From contig NZ_RZYA01000021.1 in assembly GCF_004005495.1 (NCBI RefSeq), forward strand, positions 1-64,000: a DNA stretch of 64,000 nt, read 5' to 3'. A program made the position numbers and the translations under genes. Origin of the DNA: Streptomyces antnestii. GTDB taxonomy: Bacteria > Actinomycetota > Actinomycetes > Streptomycetales > Streptomycetaceae. Positions 16,804 through 25,341 of the stretch are shown here, piece by piece. The notes beneath the pieces were generated by a model that did not search any database, was not told where the DNA came from, and saw only the letters and a program-made list of their open reading frames with translations. The number at the start of each line of letters is the position of its first letter. Positions within the stretch are counted from its first letter, which is position 1.

Positions 16804-17171
16804 GCCAGTGAGACCGGCGGGACGGCCCGAACTCATCGGCGACGCCGCGGACGGGCCTGGCCGGACGCCGGGTGCGGCTGAGTGGGGGCTGGTCGCGCAG
16901 TTCCCCGCGCCCCTGAAATGCAGGCACTGCGTGCCGCATTTCCCCGATGAAGGCGCGGCGGAGCCGCAAGCCTTCAGGGGCGCGGGGAACTGCGCGACCA
17001 GCCCCCACCGCACCCGAACCCGCACCCGCACCCGCACCCAGCGACGCTGCCCCGTGTCACACGGATCACGTTGACCCCGCGCCGGGTGCCCTCCGAGGCT
17101 AGGAGGATGCCCCGAGATCATCGCGTGCCTGATCCCTCGTCCGTACGGCGACGACACAGGCAGGGGGCACC
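16804..17171. other. Intergenic region with large palindrome
   Basis: No gene is seen in these 368 bases. They hold the long inverted repeat at 16882-17008, a run of CGCACC-type short repeats at about 17010-17040, and presumably the promoter of the AEC transporter. Confidence 0.6.
16882..17008. repeat. 36-bp inverted repeats forming a large stem-loop
   Basis: Bases 16882-16917 and 16973-17008 are exact reverse complements over 36 bp. The arms contain CGCAGTTCCCCGCGCCCC, a motif I recognise as a widespread intergenic repeat of Streptomyces genomes. The 55-bp loop itself contains two small hairpins (GGCAC/GTGCC and GCGGC/GCCGC), giving a cruciform-like branched structure. It may be a bidirectional terminator or a REP-like element. 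Confidence 0.9.
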
Positions 17172-18095
17172 GTGGCCGGCGTGCTGAACGGGTTCGCCGT
17201 CATCGCCGTGGTCATCGCCGTCGGCTATGTGATCGGGCGGCGCGGCTACCTCGGGGAGAACGGGCGCGAGGTCCTCACCAAGCTCGCCTTCCATGTGGCC
17301 ACCCCCGCGCTTCTGTTCACCACGCTCGCCAAGGCCGACCTCTCGGTGATCCTGTCGCCGCGGCTGCTCGTCACGGCGCTCAGCACGGCGGCCGCGGCCG
17401 GGGTGTTCATCGCGGTGGGCGTCGCACGCCGGTGGGGCGTGGGCCGTACGACGATCGGGGCGCTGTGCTCCAGCTACGTCAACTCGGGGAACCTCGGCAT
17501 CCCGATCGCCGTGTATGTGCTCGGCGACGCCTCGCTGGTCGCGCCCGTGCTGCTGTTCCAGCAGATCGTGGTGACGCCGATCGCGATGACGGTCCTCGAC
17601 CTGTCGGAGACCGGCGAGAAGCAGTCCCTGTGGCGGCGGCTCGTCACGCCGCTGCGCAACCCGATCGCGGTCGGGGCGCTCGCCGGGGTGACGGTGGCGG
17701 CCACGGGGTGGACGGTGCCGGGCCCGGTCTTCAACCCTGTCGATCTGATCGGCAAGATGTCCGTGCCGGTGGTGCTGCTCGCGTACGGGATCTCGCTGTG
17801 CGGGAGTTCGCTGCCGGGCGGGCGCGGCAGCGACCGGGTGCCGGTGCTGCTGTCGGTGGCCCTGAAGTCGGCGGGCCAGCCGGCCGTGGCGTGGGCGCTG
17901 GCGGCGGGCGTCTTCGGCCTGCACGGCGCGTCACTCCTGGACGTGGTGGTGACGTCGGCGCTCCCGGCGGCGCAGAACCTCTTCACGTACGCCTCGCGCT
18001 ACGGCGTCGCGGAGAAGATGGCGAGAGAGTCGATCCTGCTGTCGACGCTGGCGTCGGTGCCGGCGCTCGTGGTGGTGGCGGCGCTGCTGGGGTGA
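17172..18095 (+). CDS. AEC (auxin efflux carrier) family transporter
   Basis: A 307-aa integral membrane protein with about ten predicted helices. Family features include the N-terminal FAVIAVVIAVGYVIGRRGYL, the cross-over region SSYVNSGNLGIPIA, and the symmetric second half with SALPAAQNLFTYASRYG. AEC proteins in bacteria export or exchange organic acids and amino-acid derivatives; the substrate here is unknown. GTG start at 17172. It is convergent with deoA across a hairpin. Confidence 0.9.
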   Translation: MAGVLNGFAVIAVVIAVGYVIGRRGYLGENGREVLTKLAFHVATPALLFTTLAKADLSVILSPRLLVTALSTAAAAGVFIAVGVARRWGVGRTTIGALCSSYVNSGNLGIPIAVYVLGDASLVAPVLLFQQIVVTPIAMTVLDLSETGEKQSLWRRLVTPLRNPIAVGALAGVTVAATGWTVPGPVFNPVDLIGKMSVPVVLLAYGISLCGSSLPGGRGSDRVPVLLSVALKSAGQPAVAWALAAGVFGLHGASLLDVVVTSALPAAQNLFTYASRYGVAEKMARESILLSTLASVPALVVVAALLG

Positions 18096-18097
18096 GC

Positions 18098-18133
18098 CGA
18101 ACGGGACCGGCGGAGTCCTGCCAGTCCCGTTCG
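18098..18133. terminator. Bidirectional terminator, AEC / deoA
   Basis: Perfect 10-bp stem CGAACGGGAC/GTCCCGTTCG with a 16-nt loop, between the convergent AEC transporter and deoA genes. Confidence 0.75.
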
Positions 18134-18154
18134 CCCGCACGAGGAAACCCCAGG

Positions 18155-19432
18155 TCAGCCGATACGTTCCCGCACCACCGGCGTGGCCGTGTACGCCGTG
18201 CCCGGGGCCGAGATGTCGTACGAGCCCTCGACCGACTCAAGGGCGTACGCGAAGCGTTCCGGTGTGTCCGTGTGCAGGGTCAGCAGGGGCTGGCCCGCGG
18301 TGACGGAGTCGCCCGGCTTGGCGTGGAGTTCGATGCCGGCGGCGGCCTGGACCGGGTCCTCCTTGCGGGCTCGGCCCGCGCCGAGGCGCCAGGCGGCGAC
18401 GCCGATGTCGTACGCGTCGAGGCGGGTGAGGACGCCGGACTTCCCGGCGGTCACGACGTGCTGTTCGCGGGACGTGGGCAGCGCCGCGTCCGGGTCGCCG
18501 CCCTGCGCGGCGATCATGCGGCGCCACACGTCCATCGCGGAGCCGTCGGCGAGGGCCTTCGCCGGGTCGGCGTCCTTGATACCGGCCGCGTCGAGCATCT
18601 CGCGGGCCAGGGCGAGGGTGAGGTCGACGACGTCGGAGGGGCCGCCGCCCGCAAGCACCTCGACGGATTCGCGGACTTCGAGGGCGTTGCCCGCGGTGAG
18701 GCCGAGCGGCGTCGACATGTCGGTGAGCAGGGCGACCGTGCGCACACCGCTGTCGGTGCCCAACTCGACCATGGTGGAGGCCAGTTCGCGGGCGTCCTCG
18801 ATCGTCTTCATGAACGCGCCGGTGCCGACCTTCACGTCGAGGACGAGCGAGCCGGTGCCCTCGGCGATCTTCTTCGACATGATCGAGGAGGCGATGAGCG
18901 GGATGGCCTCGACGGTGCCGGTGACGTCGCGCAGGGCGTAGAGCTTCTTGTCGGCGGGGGCGAGTCCGTCACCGGCGGCGCAGATCACGGAGCCGACGGT
19001 GTCGAGGACGTTCAGCATCTCGTCGTTCGACAGGAGCGCGCGCCAGCCGGGGATGGACTCCAGCTTGTCGAGGGTGCCGCCGGTGTGGCCGAGGCCGCGG
19101 CCGGAGAGCTGCGGCACGGCGGCACCGCACGCGGCGACCAGGGGCGCCAGGGGAAGGGTGATCTTGTCGCCGACGCCGCCCGTGGAGTGCTTGTCGGCCG
19201 TCGGGCGCGAGAGGGACGAGAAGTCCATGCGCTCGCCGGACGCGATCATCGCGGCGGTCCAGCGGGCGATCTCCGTGCGGTTCATGCCGTTGAGCAGGAT
19301 GGCCATGGCGAGCGCCGACATCTGCTCGTCGGCGACGATGCCGCGGGTGTACGCGTCGATGACCCAGTCGATCTGCTCGTCGCTGAGCTCGCCCCGGTCC
19401 CGCTTGGTCCGGATGACGGAGATGACGTCCAT
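18155..19432 (-). CDS. deoA: Thymidine phosphorylase
   Basis: A 425-aa pyrimidine nucleoside phosphorylase that converts thymidine or deoxyuridine plus phosphate to the base plus deoxyribose-1-phosphate. Phosphate-site motif KHSTGGVGDK is at 81-90, with SGRGLGHTGGTLDKLE in the substrate region and a C-terminal biotinyl-like barrel (HAKPGDSVTAG). The ATG at 19432 has AAGGA upstream. It is last in the operon after cdd, with a gap of 41 bp. Its product feeds DeoC via phosphopentomutase, which is not in this window. Confidence 0.95.
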   Translation of the reverse strand: MDVISVIRTKRDRGELSDEQIDWVIDAYTRGIVADEQMSALAMAILLNGMNRTEIARWTAAMIASGERMDFSSLSRPTADKHSTGGVGDKITLPLAPLVAACGAAVPQLSGRGLGHTGGTLDKLESIPGWRALLSNDEMLNVLDTVGSVICAAGDGLAPADKKLYALRDVTGTVEAIPLIASSIMSKKIAEGTGSLVLDVKVGTGAFMKTIEDARELASTMVELGTDSGVRTVALLTDMSTPLGLTAGNALEVRESVEVLAGGGPSDVVDLTLALAREMLDAAGIKDADPAKALADGSAMDVWRRMIAAQGGDPDAALPTSREQHVVTAGKSGVLTRLDAYDIGVAAWRLGAGRARKEDPVQAAAGIELHAKPGDSVTAGQPLLTLHTDTPERFAYALESVEGSYDISAPGTAYTATPVVRERIG

Positions 19433-19473
19433 GGGTGTTCCTTCCAGCAGATGAAGCGGGGCCGCGCAGCGGC

Positions 19474-19863
19474 TCAGTTGAGGTTCTCGGGGCCGAACGC
19501 GTCCGGCAGGAGCTCGCCGAGCGGACGGATCCCCGACACCGTCTCCAGGAGCAGCTCGCGCCCCCCGAACTCGTACAGGAGCTGGCGGCAGCGGCCGCAC
19601 GGCATCAGGGTCTCGCCCTTGCCGTCCACGCACGTGAAGTGGGTGAGGCGGCCGCCGCCGGTGAGCTGGAGCTGGGAGACGAGCCCGCACTCGGCGCACA
19701 GGGCGAGCCCGTACGACGCGTTCTCGACGTTGCAGCCCGAGACGGTGCGGCCGTCGTCCACGCGGGCGGCGGCGCCGACCGGGAAACCGGAGTACGGCAC
19801 GTACGCGCGGGACATGGCCTCGCGGGCCGCCTCCCTGAGTGCTTCCCAGTCGGCTTCTGTCAC
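19474..19863 (-). CDS. cdd: Cytidine deaminase
   Basis: A 129-aa homotetrameric-type cytidine deaminase. Zinc and catalytic residues are C56 and E58 in CAE and C89/C92 in PCGRCRQ; NVENASYG binds the ribose. It deaminates (deoxy)cytidine to (deoxy)uridine for DeoA. The start overlaps the upstream permease stop as ATGA, so expression is coupled to transport. Confidence 0.96.
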   Translation of the reverse strand: MTEADWEALREAAREAMSRAYVPYSGFPVGAAARVDDGRTVSGCNVENASYGLALCAECGLVSQLQLTGGGRLTHFTCVDGKGETLMPCGRCRQLLYEFGGRELLLETVSGIRPLGELLPDAFGPENLN

Positions 19864-21152
19864 TTGCCCTGACCCTTCCGGTAGCGCATGCCGTTCGCCT
19901 TCGGCATCCGCAGCCGCTGCGCGGACAGGGAGAGCACCAGGAGGGTGACGACATACGGGGTGGCGCCGACGAAGTCGCCGGGCACCTCATCCGTCAGGAG
20001 GTACCAGACCAGGACGATCGCGGCAATCACCGCACTGATCGTGGCCTGGAGGAATGCCTTGCGGTACGCCTTCCACCCGGCGAGGAGCGCGAGCAGGACG
20101 ACAAGGAGGAGCAGCAGCGCGTGGACGGTCTCGCCACCGTTGCGCAGCTGGAGCGCGTCGGAGAAGCCGAACAGGCCCGCGCCCATGGCGAGTCCGCCCG
20201 GCCGCCAGTTGCCGAAGATCATGGCGGCGAGGCCGATGTAGCCGCGCCCGCCGGTCTGGCCCTCCAGGTAGCTGTGCGAGGTGACGAGCGCGAGGAACGC
20301 GCCGCCGAGGCCCGCGAGTCCGCCGGAGATGGCGACGGCCGCGTACTTGTGCGCGTACACGTTGACGCCGAGGGACTCGGCCGCGACCGGGTTCTCGCCG
20401 CAGGAGCGCAGGCGCAGGCCGAACGAGGTGCGCCACAGCACCCACCAGCTGCCCACGAAGAGCAGCACGGCGAGGATCGTGATCACGGAGACGTTGGTGA
20501 CCAGGCCGCCGAGGATGCCGGCGAGGTCGGAGACCAGGAACCAGTGGTGCTGCTCGATCGAGTGCAGTCCGCCGGACAGGCCCGGCACGGTGATGTCGCC
20601 CAGGGACTCGGCGGGCGGCGACTGCTTGGGGTTGCCGCCCTTGGACGCGGGCACACCCTCGGCGAAGAACAGCTTGGCGAGGTACTGGGTGGCGCCGAGC
20701 GCGAGGAGGTTGACCGCGACACCGGAGACGATGTGGTCGACGCCGAAGGTGACGGTGGCGACGGCGTGGATCAGACCGCCGAGGACACCGAAGCCGATGC
20801 CGCAGAGGAGGCCGAGCCAGGGGCTGGTCTGCCAGCCGAGCCAGCCGGCGCCGAACGTGCCGAGGATCATCATGCCTTCGAGGCCGATGTTGACCACGCC
20901 GGCCCGCTCCGACCACAGGCCCGCGAGGGCGGCGAGGCCGATGGGCACGGCGAGTCCGAGCGCGGCGCTGATCTGGCCGCCGGAGGTCAGCTGGTCGGCG
21001 CCCGTGACGACACGGACGGCGGAGACCAGGAACAGCGCGCCGACGACGATCATCAGGGTCTGGCCGGCGGAGAGCCGGCCGCGGGCCTTCTTGGCCTCGC
21101 CGCTCACCGCGGGCGCCGCCGGCGGCGGGGTGTCGGTCGTCGTGGCGGTCAT
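19860..21152 (-). CDS. Nucleoside ABC transporter permease 2
   Basis: A 430-aa BPD_transp_2-family permease (the branched-chain/ribose/nucleoside type). A Pro/Ala-rich cytoplasmic N-terminus of about 30 residues precedes about ten helices. Diagnostic segments are ERAGVVNIGLEGMMI, DHIVSGVAVNLLALG and the EAA-like SYLEGQTGGRGYIGLA loop. Start and stop both overlap neighbours by four bases (ATGA), so it is stoichiometrically tied to permease 1 and cdd. It matches NupQ-type partners of BMP lipoproteins. Confidence 0.93.
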   Translation of the reverse strand: MTATTTDTPPPAAPAVSGEAKKARGRLSAGQTLMIVVGALFLVSAVRVVTGADQLTSGGQISAALGLAVPIGLAALAGLWSERAGVVNIGLEGMMILGTFGAGWLGWQTSPWLGLLCGIGFGVLGGLIHAVATVTFGVDHIVSGVAVNLLALGATQYLAKLFFAEGVPASKGGNPKQSPPAESLGDITVPGLSGGLHSIEQHHWFLVSDLAGILGGLVTNVSVITILAVLLFVGSWWVLWRTSFGLRLRSCGENPVAAESLGVNVYAHKYAAVAISGGLAGLGGAFLALVTSHSYLEGQTGGRGYIGLAAMIFGNWRPGGLAMGAGLFGFSDALQLRNGGETVHALLLLLVVLLALLAGWKAYRKAFLQATISAVIAAIVLVWYLLTDEVPGDFVGATPYVVTLLVLSLSAQRLRMPKANGMRYRKGQGK

Positions 21153-22294
21153 CCGGCCACCTCCTGCTTCTCGGTGCGGACGGCGGAGGCCTGCGCGGCG
21201 AGTTCGGCGCCGACCCGCTGCTGCTGGCGCTTGAGTCCGTAGCGGCGTACGACCTCGTAGGCGATGACGACGCACAGGACGATGACGCCCTGGATCACGC
21301 CGAGGATCTCCTTGTCGTAGCCCTGGAACTCCAGGTGGTTGGTGGTGCGCTCCAGGAAGCCCCACAGCAGGGCGCCGAGCGCGATGCCGACCGGGTGGTT
21401 GCGGCCGAGCAGCGCGATGGCGATGCCCGTGAAGCCGAGCCCGACCGGGAAGCTGTTGTCGTACTGGTGGCTGTCGTTGAGCAGCGTCGGCATGCCGACC
21501 AGACCGGCCACGGCACCCGAGATGATCATGCTGGTGGCGACCATCTTCTTGACGCTGACACCGCTCGCGGCGGCGGCCGACTCGGACTGGCCGACGGTGC
21601 GCAGGTCGAAGCCGAAGCGGGTGCGCCCGAGGACGAACCAGTAGGCGATGCCGACGAGTACGGCGACGACGATGAAGCCCCAGACCTGGCCGGCCGGTCC
21701 CGCGTCCATCGTGAAGAAGTACGAGGACGTGGGCAGCGGCTTGGTGGAGACCAGGGTGCCGGCGTTGTCGAGCTGGCCGAGCTGCTCGGGCTGGAGCAGG
21801 TAGGCGATGATCGCGGTGGCGATCGCGTTCAGCATGATCGTCGCGATGACCTCGCTGACCCCGCGGGTCACCTTGAGGATGCCGGCGATGGCGGCCCACA
21901 GGGCGCCGGTCGCCATGGCGGCGAGGATGATCAGCGGGATGGAGAGCCAGCCGGGCAGCGTGAGCGCGCCGCCGAGCACGGCGGCGACGAACGCGGCGAG
22001 GCGGTACTGGCCGTCGACGCCGATGTTGAAGAGGTTCATGCGGAAGCCGACGGCCACCGCGACGCCCGCGAGGTAGTACGTCGTCGCCTTGTTGAGGATG
22101 TAGACCTGGCTGTCGCTGGCGGAGCCGTAGGTCACCATGTCGCTGAACGCGGCGAACGGGTCCTTGCCGGTGGCGGCGATGATCAGCGCCGTGACGACGA
22201 GCGCGGTGACGACCGCGAGGAGCGGGGCGGCGACCGCGAGGATCAGCCGCTCCTTGTCGAACCGGGCGGTGCCCCGGGATATCAGTGTCTTCAT
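21149..22294 (-). CDS. Nucleoside ABC transporter permease 1
   Basis: A 381-aa BPD_transp_2-family permease, partner of the adjacent one. Visible segments are KATTYYLAGVAVAVGFRMNL, FNIGVDGQYRLAAF and RGVSEVIATIMLNAIATAI. It starts on an ATGA overlap with the ATPase stop. It matches NupP-type permeases. Confidence 0.93.
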   Translation of the reverse strand: MKTLISRGTARFDKERLILAVAAPLLAVVTALVVTALIIAATGKDPFAAFSDMVTYGSASDSQVYILNKATTYYLAGVAVAVGFRMNLFNIGVDGQYRLAAFVAAVLGGALTLPGWLSIPLIILAAMATGALWAAIAGILKVTRGVSEVIATIMLNAIATAIIAYLLQPEQLGQLDNAGTLVSTKPLPTSSYFFTMDAGPAGQVWGFIVVAVLVGIAYWFVLGRTRFGFDLRTVGQSESAAAASGVSVKKMVATSMIISGAVAGLVGMPTLLNDSHQYDNSFPVGLGFTGIAIALLGRNHPVGIALGALLWGFLERTTNHLEFQGYDKEILGVIQGVIVLCVVIAYEVVRRYGLKRQQQRVGAELAAQASAVRTEKQEVAG

Positions 22295-23859
22295 CGGGCG
22301 TCCCCGCCTTCGGCGTCTTCCGTGTGCTCCAGGTGGCCGGAGGCGGCACCTGTCATGGCGGAGCCGAGCTCCTCCGGGGTGATGGTCGCGGGGTCGGCGT
22401 CGGCGACCAGGCGGCCCCGGTACATCACCCGCAGGGTGTCGGACAGGCCGATCAGCTCGTCCAGGTCCGCCGAGATGAGCAGGACGGCGAGGCCCTCGCG
22501 GCGGGCGCGGCGGATCTGGTCCCAGATCTGGGCCTGCGCGCCGACGTCCACGCCGCGCGTGGGGTGGGCGGCGATCAGCAGCTTGGGCGCGTGGCTCATC
22601 TCGCGGCCGACGATCAGCTTCTGCTGGTTGCCGCCGGACAGGGAGGCCGCGGTGACCTCGATGCCGGGGGTGCGGACGTCGTAGTCGCGCACGATGCGCT
22701 CGGTGTCGGCGCGGGCGGCCTTGAGGTCGAGCAACGCGCCCTTGGAGTTGGGGCGTTCGCTGACGTGGCCTAGGACGCGGTTCTCCCACAGCGGCGCTTC
22801 GAGGAGCAGTCCGTGGCGGTGCCGGTCCTCGGGGATGTAGCCGACGCCGGCTTCGCGGCGCTTGCGGGTGGGGGTCTGGGTGACGTCGGTGCCGTCGAGG
22901 GAGACGGTGCCGCGGTCGGCGGCCCGCATCCCCATGATCGCTTCGACGAGTTCGGACTGGCCGTTGCCCTCCACGCCCGCGACACCGAGGACTTCGCCGC
23001 GGTGGATGGTGAAGGTGACGTCGTCGAGGATGACGCGCTCGACGCCGTCCAGGTCGGTCTGCGTGAGCCGCAGCCCGTCCAGGCGGAGCATCGGGGTGTC
23101 GGTGACCGTCGACTCCTCGGTCTCCGGCGAGGGCAGTTCGCTGCCGACCATCAGCTCGGCGAGCTGCTTGGTGGTCGTGGTGCGCGGGTCGGCCGTACCG
23201 ACCGTCGTGCCGCGCCGGATGACAGTGATCTCGTCCGCGACCGACAGCACCTCGCCCAGCTTGTGGGAGATGAAGATGACGGTGAGACCCTCGGACTTGA
23301 GCTCGCGCAGGTTGTCGAACAGCGCGTCGACCTCCTGCGGGACGAGGACCGCGGTGGGCTCGTCGAGGATGAGCGTCCGGGCGCCCCGGTAGAGGACCTT
23401 GAGGATCTCGACGCGCTGCCGGTCGGCGACCCCGAGCTCCTCGACGAGGACGTCGGGCCGCACCCCGAGGCCGTACGCCTCGGATATCTCGCGGATCTTC
23501 GTACGCGCCTTGCCGCCGATGCCGTGCAGCTTCTCGGCGCCCAGGACGACGTTCTCCAGGACCGTGAGGTTGTCGGCCAGCATGAAGTGCTGGTGGACCA
23601 TGCCGATGCCGCGCGCGATCGCGTCGGCGGGCGTGGCGAAGGTGACCTGGGTGCCGTCGACCGCGATGGTGCCCTCGTCCGGCTTCTGCATGCCGTAGAG
23701 GATCTTCATCAGGGTCGACTTACCGGCGCCGTTCTCACCGCACAGGGCGTGGACGGTGCCCCGCCGTACGGTGATGTCGATGTCGCGGTTGGCGACGACG
23801 CCGGGAAAGCGCTTGGTGATGCCGCGCAGTTCGACGGCGGGAGGGCTGGACGCGTTGAT
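22291..23859 (-). CDS. Nucleoside ABC transporter ATPase (tandem), non-canonical start
   Basis: A duplicated-ABC ATPase (522 aa) of the sugar/nucleoside type. The first Walker A is GENGAGKST, then MVHQHFMLADNLTV and LILDEPTA. The second half has GVEGNGQSEL and LSGGNQQK. No ATG, GTG or TTG exists in this frame upstream of the first Walker A: the first ATG (23709) would lose the P-loop. The best start is an ATC at 23857-23859 (ATC AAC GCG TCC), 8 bp after GAGGAG. The regulon operator lies about 100 bp upstream. Downstream genes are all overlapped by four bases. Confidence 0.85.
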   Translation of the reverse strand: MNASSPPAVELRGITKRFPGVVANRDIDITVRRGTVHALCGENGAGKSTLMKILYGMQKPDEGTIAVDGTQVTFATPADAIARGIGMVHQHFMLADNLTVLENVVLGAEKLHGIGGKARTKIREISEAYGLGVRPDVLVEELGVADRQRVEILKVLYRGARTLILDEPTAVLVPQEVDALFDNLRELKSEGLTVIFISHKLGEVLSVADEITVIRRGTTVGTADPRTTTTKQLAELMVGSELPSPETEESTVTDTPMLRLDGLRLTQTDLDGVERVILDDVTFTIHRGEVLGVAGVEGNGQSELVEAIMGMRAADRGTVSLDGTDVTQTPTRKRREAGVGYIPEDRHRHGLLLEAPLWENRVLGHVSERPNSKGALLDLKAARADTERIVRDYDVRTPGIEVTAASLSGGNQQKLIVGREMSHAPKLLIAAHPTRGVDVGAQAQIWDQIRRARREGLAVLLISADLDELIGLSDTLRVMYRGRLVADADPATITPEELGSAMTGAASGHLEHTEDAEGGDAR

Positions 23860-23958
23860 GGCGCACTCTCCTCGGGGGACAGGACGTACGTACGGAAGGG
23901 AACGGGCAGGCGAGGCCGTGCGGGGGCGCGTCGGCGACGCTAGTACGCCAACTCATGG

Positions 23959-23970
23959 CTACGCGCGTAG
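23959..23970. promoter_or_regulatory. Candidate nucleoside-regulon operator (ABC operon copy)
   Basis: Exact CTACGCGCGTAG, about 90 bp upstream of the ABC ATPase start and between it and the hairpin that ends the BMP gene. It implies a second, internally regulated promoter for ATPase–permeases–cdd–deoA. Confidence 0.75.
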
Positions 23971-24029
23971 AGTTGACACATTGTTATGGCTCGGCGAGGG
24001 GGGCTTTCGCCGCTCCCCCGCCGAGCCCG

Positions 24030-24055
24030 GGCCGTGCGGCCGAAGCCGCACGGCC
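24030..24055 (-). terminator. UUCG-capped hairpin after BMP gene
   Basis: Perfect 11-bp stem GGCCGTGCGGC/GCCGCACGGCC with loop CGAA, which on the transcribed minus strand is UUCG, an exceptionally stable tetraloop. It starts 5 bp after the lipoprotein gene stop. It may be a terminator or a partial one that lets more binding protein than transporter be made. Confidence 0.75.
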
Positions 24056-24060
24056 TCACA

Positions 24061-25119
24061 TCACGGGGTCGTCTTGACCTTGACCTTGCCGCTCGCGATC
24101 TCCTGCTTGGCGGCGTCCAGCTTGGCCTTGATGTCGTCGATGTAGCCGCCGGACGTGGCGAGCGAGACACCGCCGTCCTTCAGGGCGTAGGTGTTGGTGC
24201 CGGTCTTCGGCGAACCGTCCTTGACCGACTGGATCAGGTCGTACACGCCGATGTCGACGTTCTTGACGACCGAGGTCAGGATCGAGGACTTGTACTTGGC
24301 GAGACCCGGGATGTTGTACTGGTCCGAGTCGACGCCGATGGCCCAGGCGCCCTTCGTGCCGGAGACGGCCTCGATGGCGCCGTTGCCGGAGGAGCCGGCC
24401 GCCGAGTAGACGACGTCCGCGCCCTTGTCGAGCATGCCCTGGGCCGCTTCCTTGCCCTTGTCGGGCGAGGCGAAGCCGGAGGTGTCCGAACCGTGGCTCA
24501 GGTACTGGACGTCGACCTTGATCTTCGGGTTGGTGGCCTTGACGCCCTGGACGTAACCCGCCTCGAACTTCTTGATCAGCGGGACGTCGACACCGCCGAT
24601 GAAGCCGACGTGGTCCTTCTTCGTCTTCAGCGCGGCGGCGACGCCGGCCAGGTAGGAGCCCTGCTCCTCGGTGAAGACGATGGAGTCGGTGTTCTTGGCG
24701 TTCACCACGGAGTCGACGATGCCGAAGGTGGTCTTCGGGTACTTCGCGGAGACCTTGGTCATCGAGGTGGCGTACGCGTAGCCGACGCCGATGATGGGGT
24801 TGTAGCCGGCGTCGGCCAGGTCGGACAGGCGCTGCTCGCGGTCGGCCTCGGTGTCGGAGGTCTTGGCGGTCAGCTCCTTGAGGTCACCGCCGAACTCCTT
24901 CTTCGCCTTGTCGGCGCCGCGCGCGGCGGAGTCGTTGAAGGAGTGGTCGCCCCGGCCGCCGACGTCGAAGGCGAGGCCGATCTTGACCCCGCCCTTCTTG
25001 CCGGAGTCCGACGAGCCCGAGGACTTGTTGTCCGAGGAAGTGCCGCCACATGCGGTGGCGGTGAGAGCGAGTGCCGCGGTGGCTATGCACGCGGCGGAGA
25101 TTTTGGCTACCCGGCGCAA
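24061..25119 (-). CDS. BMP-family nucleoside-binding lipoprotein
   Basis: A 352-aa substrate-binding lipoprotein (Bmp/PnrA family). The lipobox TATAC puts the lipidated cysteine at C24, followed by a Ser/Lys-rich linker and the domain start KIGLAFDVGGRGDHSFNDSA. NPIIGVGYAY and DVVYSAAGSSGNG are family segments. PnrA-type proteins bind purine and pyrimidine nucleosides. The TTG at 25119 is the start, with AAGGAG 6 bp before it. A near-perfect operator lies 66 bp upstream. Confidence 0.93.
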   Translation of the reverse strand: MRRVAKISAACIATAALALTATACGGTSSDNKSSGSSDSGKKGGVKIGLAFDVGGRGDHSFNDSAARGADKAKKEFGGDLKELTAKTSDTEADREQRLSDLADAGYNPIIGVGYAYATSMTKVSAKYPKTTFGIVDSVVNAKNTDSIVFTEEQGSYLAGVAAALKTKKDHVGFIGGVDVPLIKKFEAGYVQGVKATNPKIKVDVQYLSHGSDTSGFASPDKGKEAAQGMLDKGADVVYSAAGSSGNGAIEAVSGTKGAWAIGVDSDQYNIPGLAKYKSSILTSVVKNVDIGVYDLIQSVKDGSPKTGTNTYALKDGGVSLATSGGYIDDIKAKLDAAKQEIASGKVKVKTTP

Positions 25120-25184
25120 GGGAGGCTCCTTCGACCTGACCTGACCCGACGCCGGGCTTCCGGCGCTGGTTTTCGGACGGATCG

Positions 25185-25196
25185 TAACGCGCGTAG
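25185..25196. promoter_or_regulatory. Candidate nucleoside-regulon operator (BMP copy)
   Basis: TAACGCGCGTAG differs from the palindrome in its first two bases and keeps the core ACGCGCGTAG. It is followed by ATGTC, as the add copy is followed by ATGCC. It lies 65 bp upstream of the lipoprotein TTG. Confidence 0.68.
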
Positions 25197-25341
25197 ATGT
25201 CAGATAAAGAGCCGTTCCGCAGCTGTTATCGGATTGACGCGAACGGGACCCGGCGGCGCGGTCTACGCGGCGTTACGGGGGTGGGTCGAGTGGGTTACAT
25301 GGCGCCCACACCGACCCTGTCCCCGCACCGGTTCAGCCGTT

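Noticed and set aside
16432..17157. Long 241-aa version of the STAS protein
   Set aside because: The extra N-terminal part reads through the 36-bp inverted repeat and has no STAS-like or other similarity.
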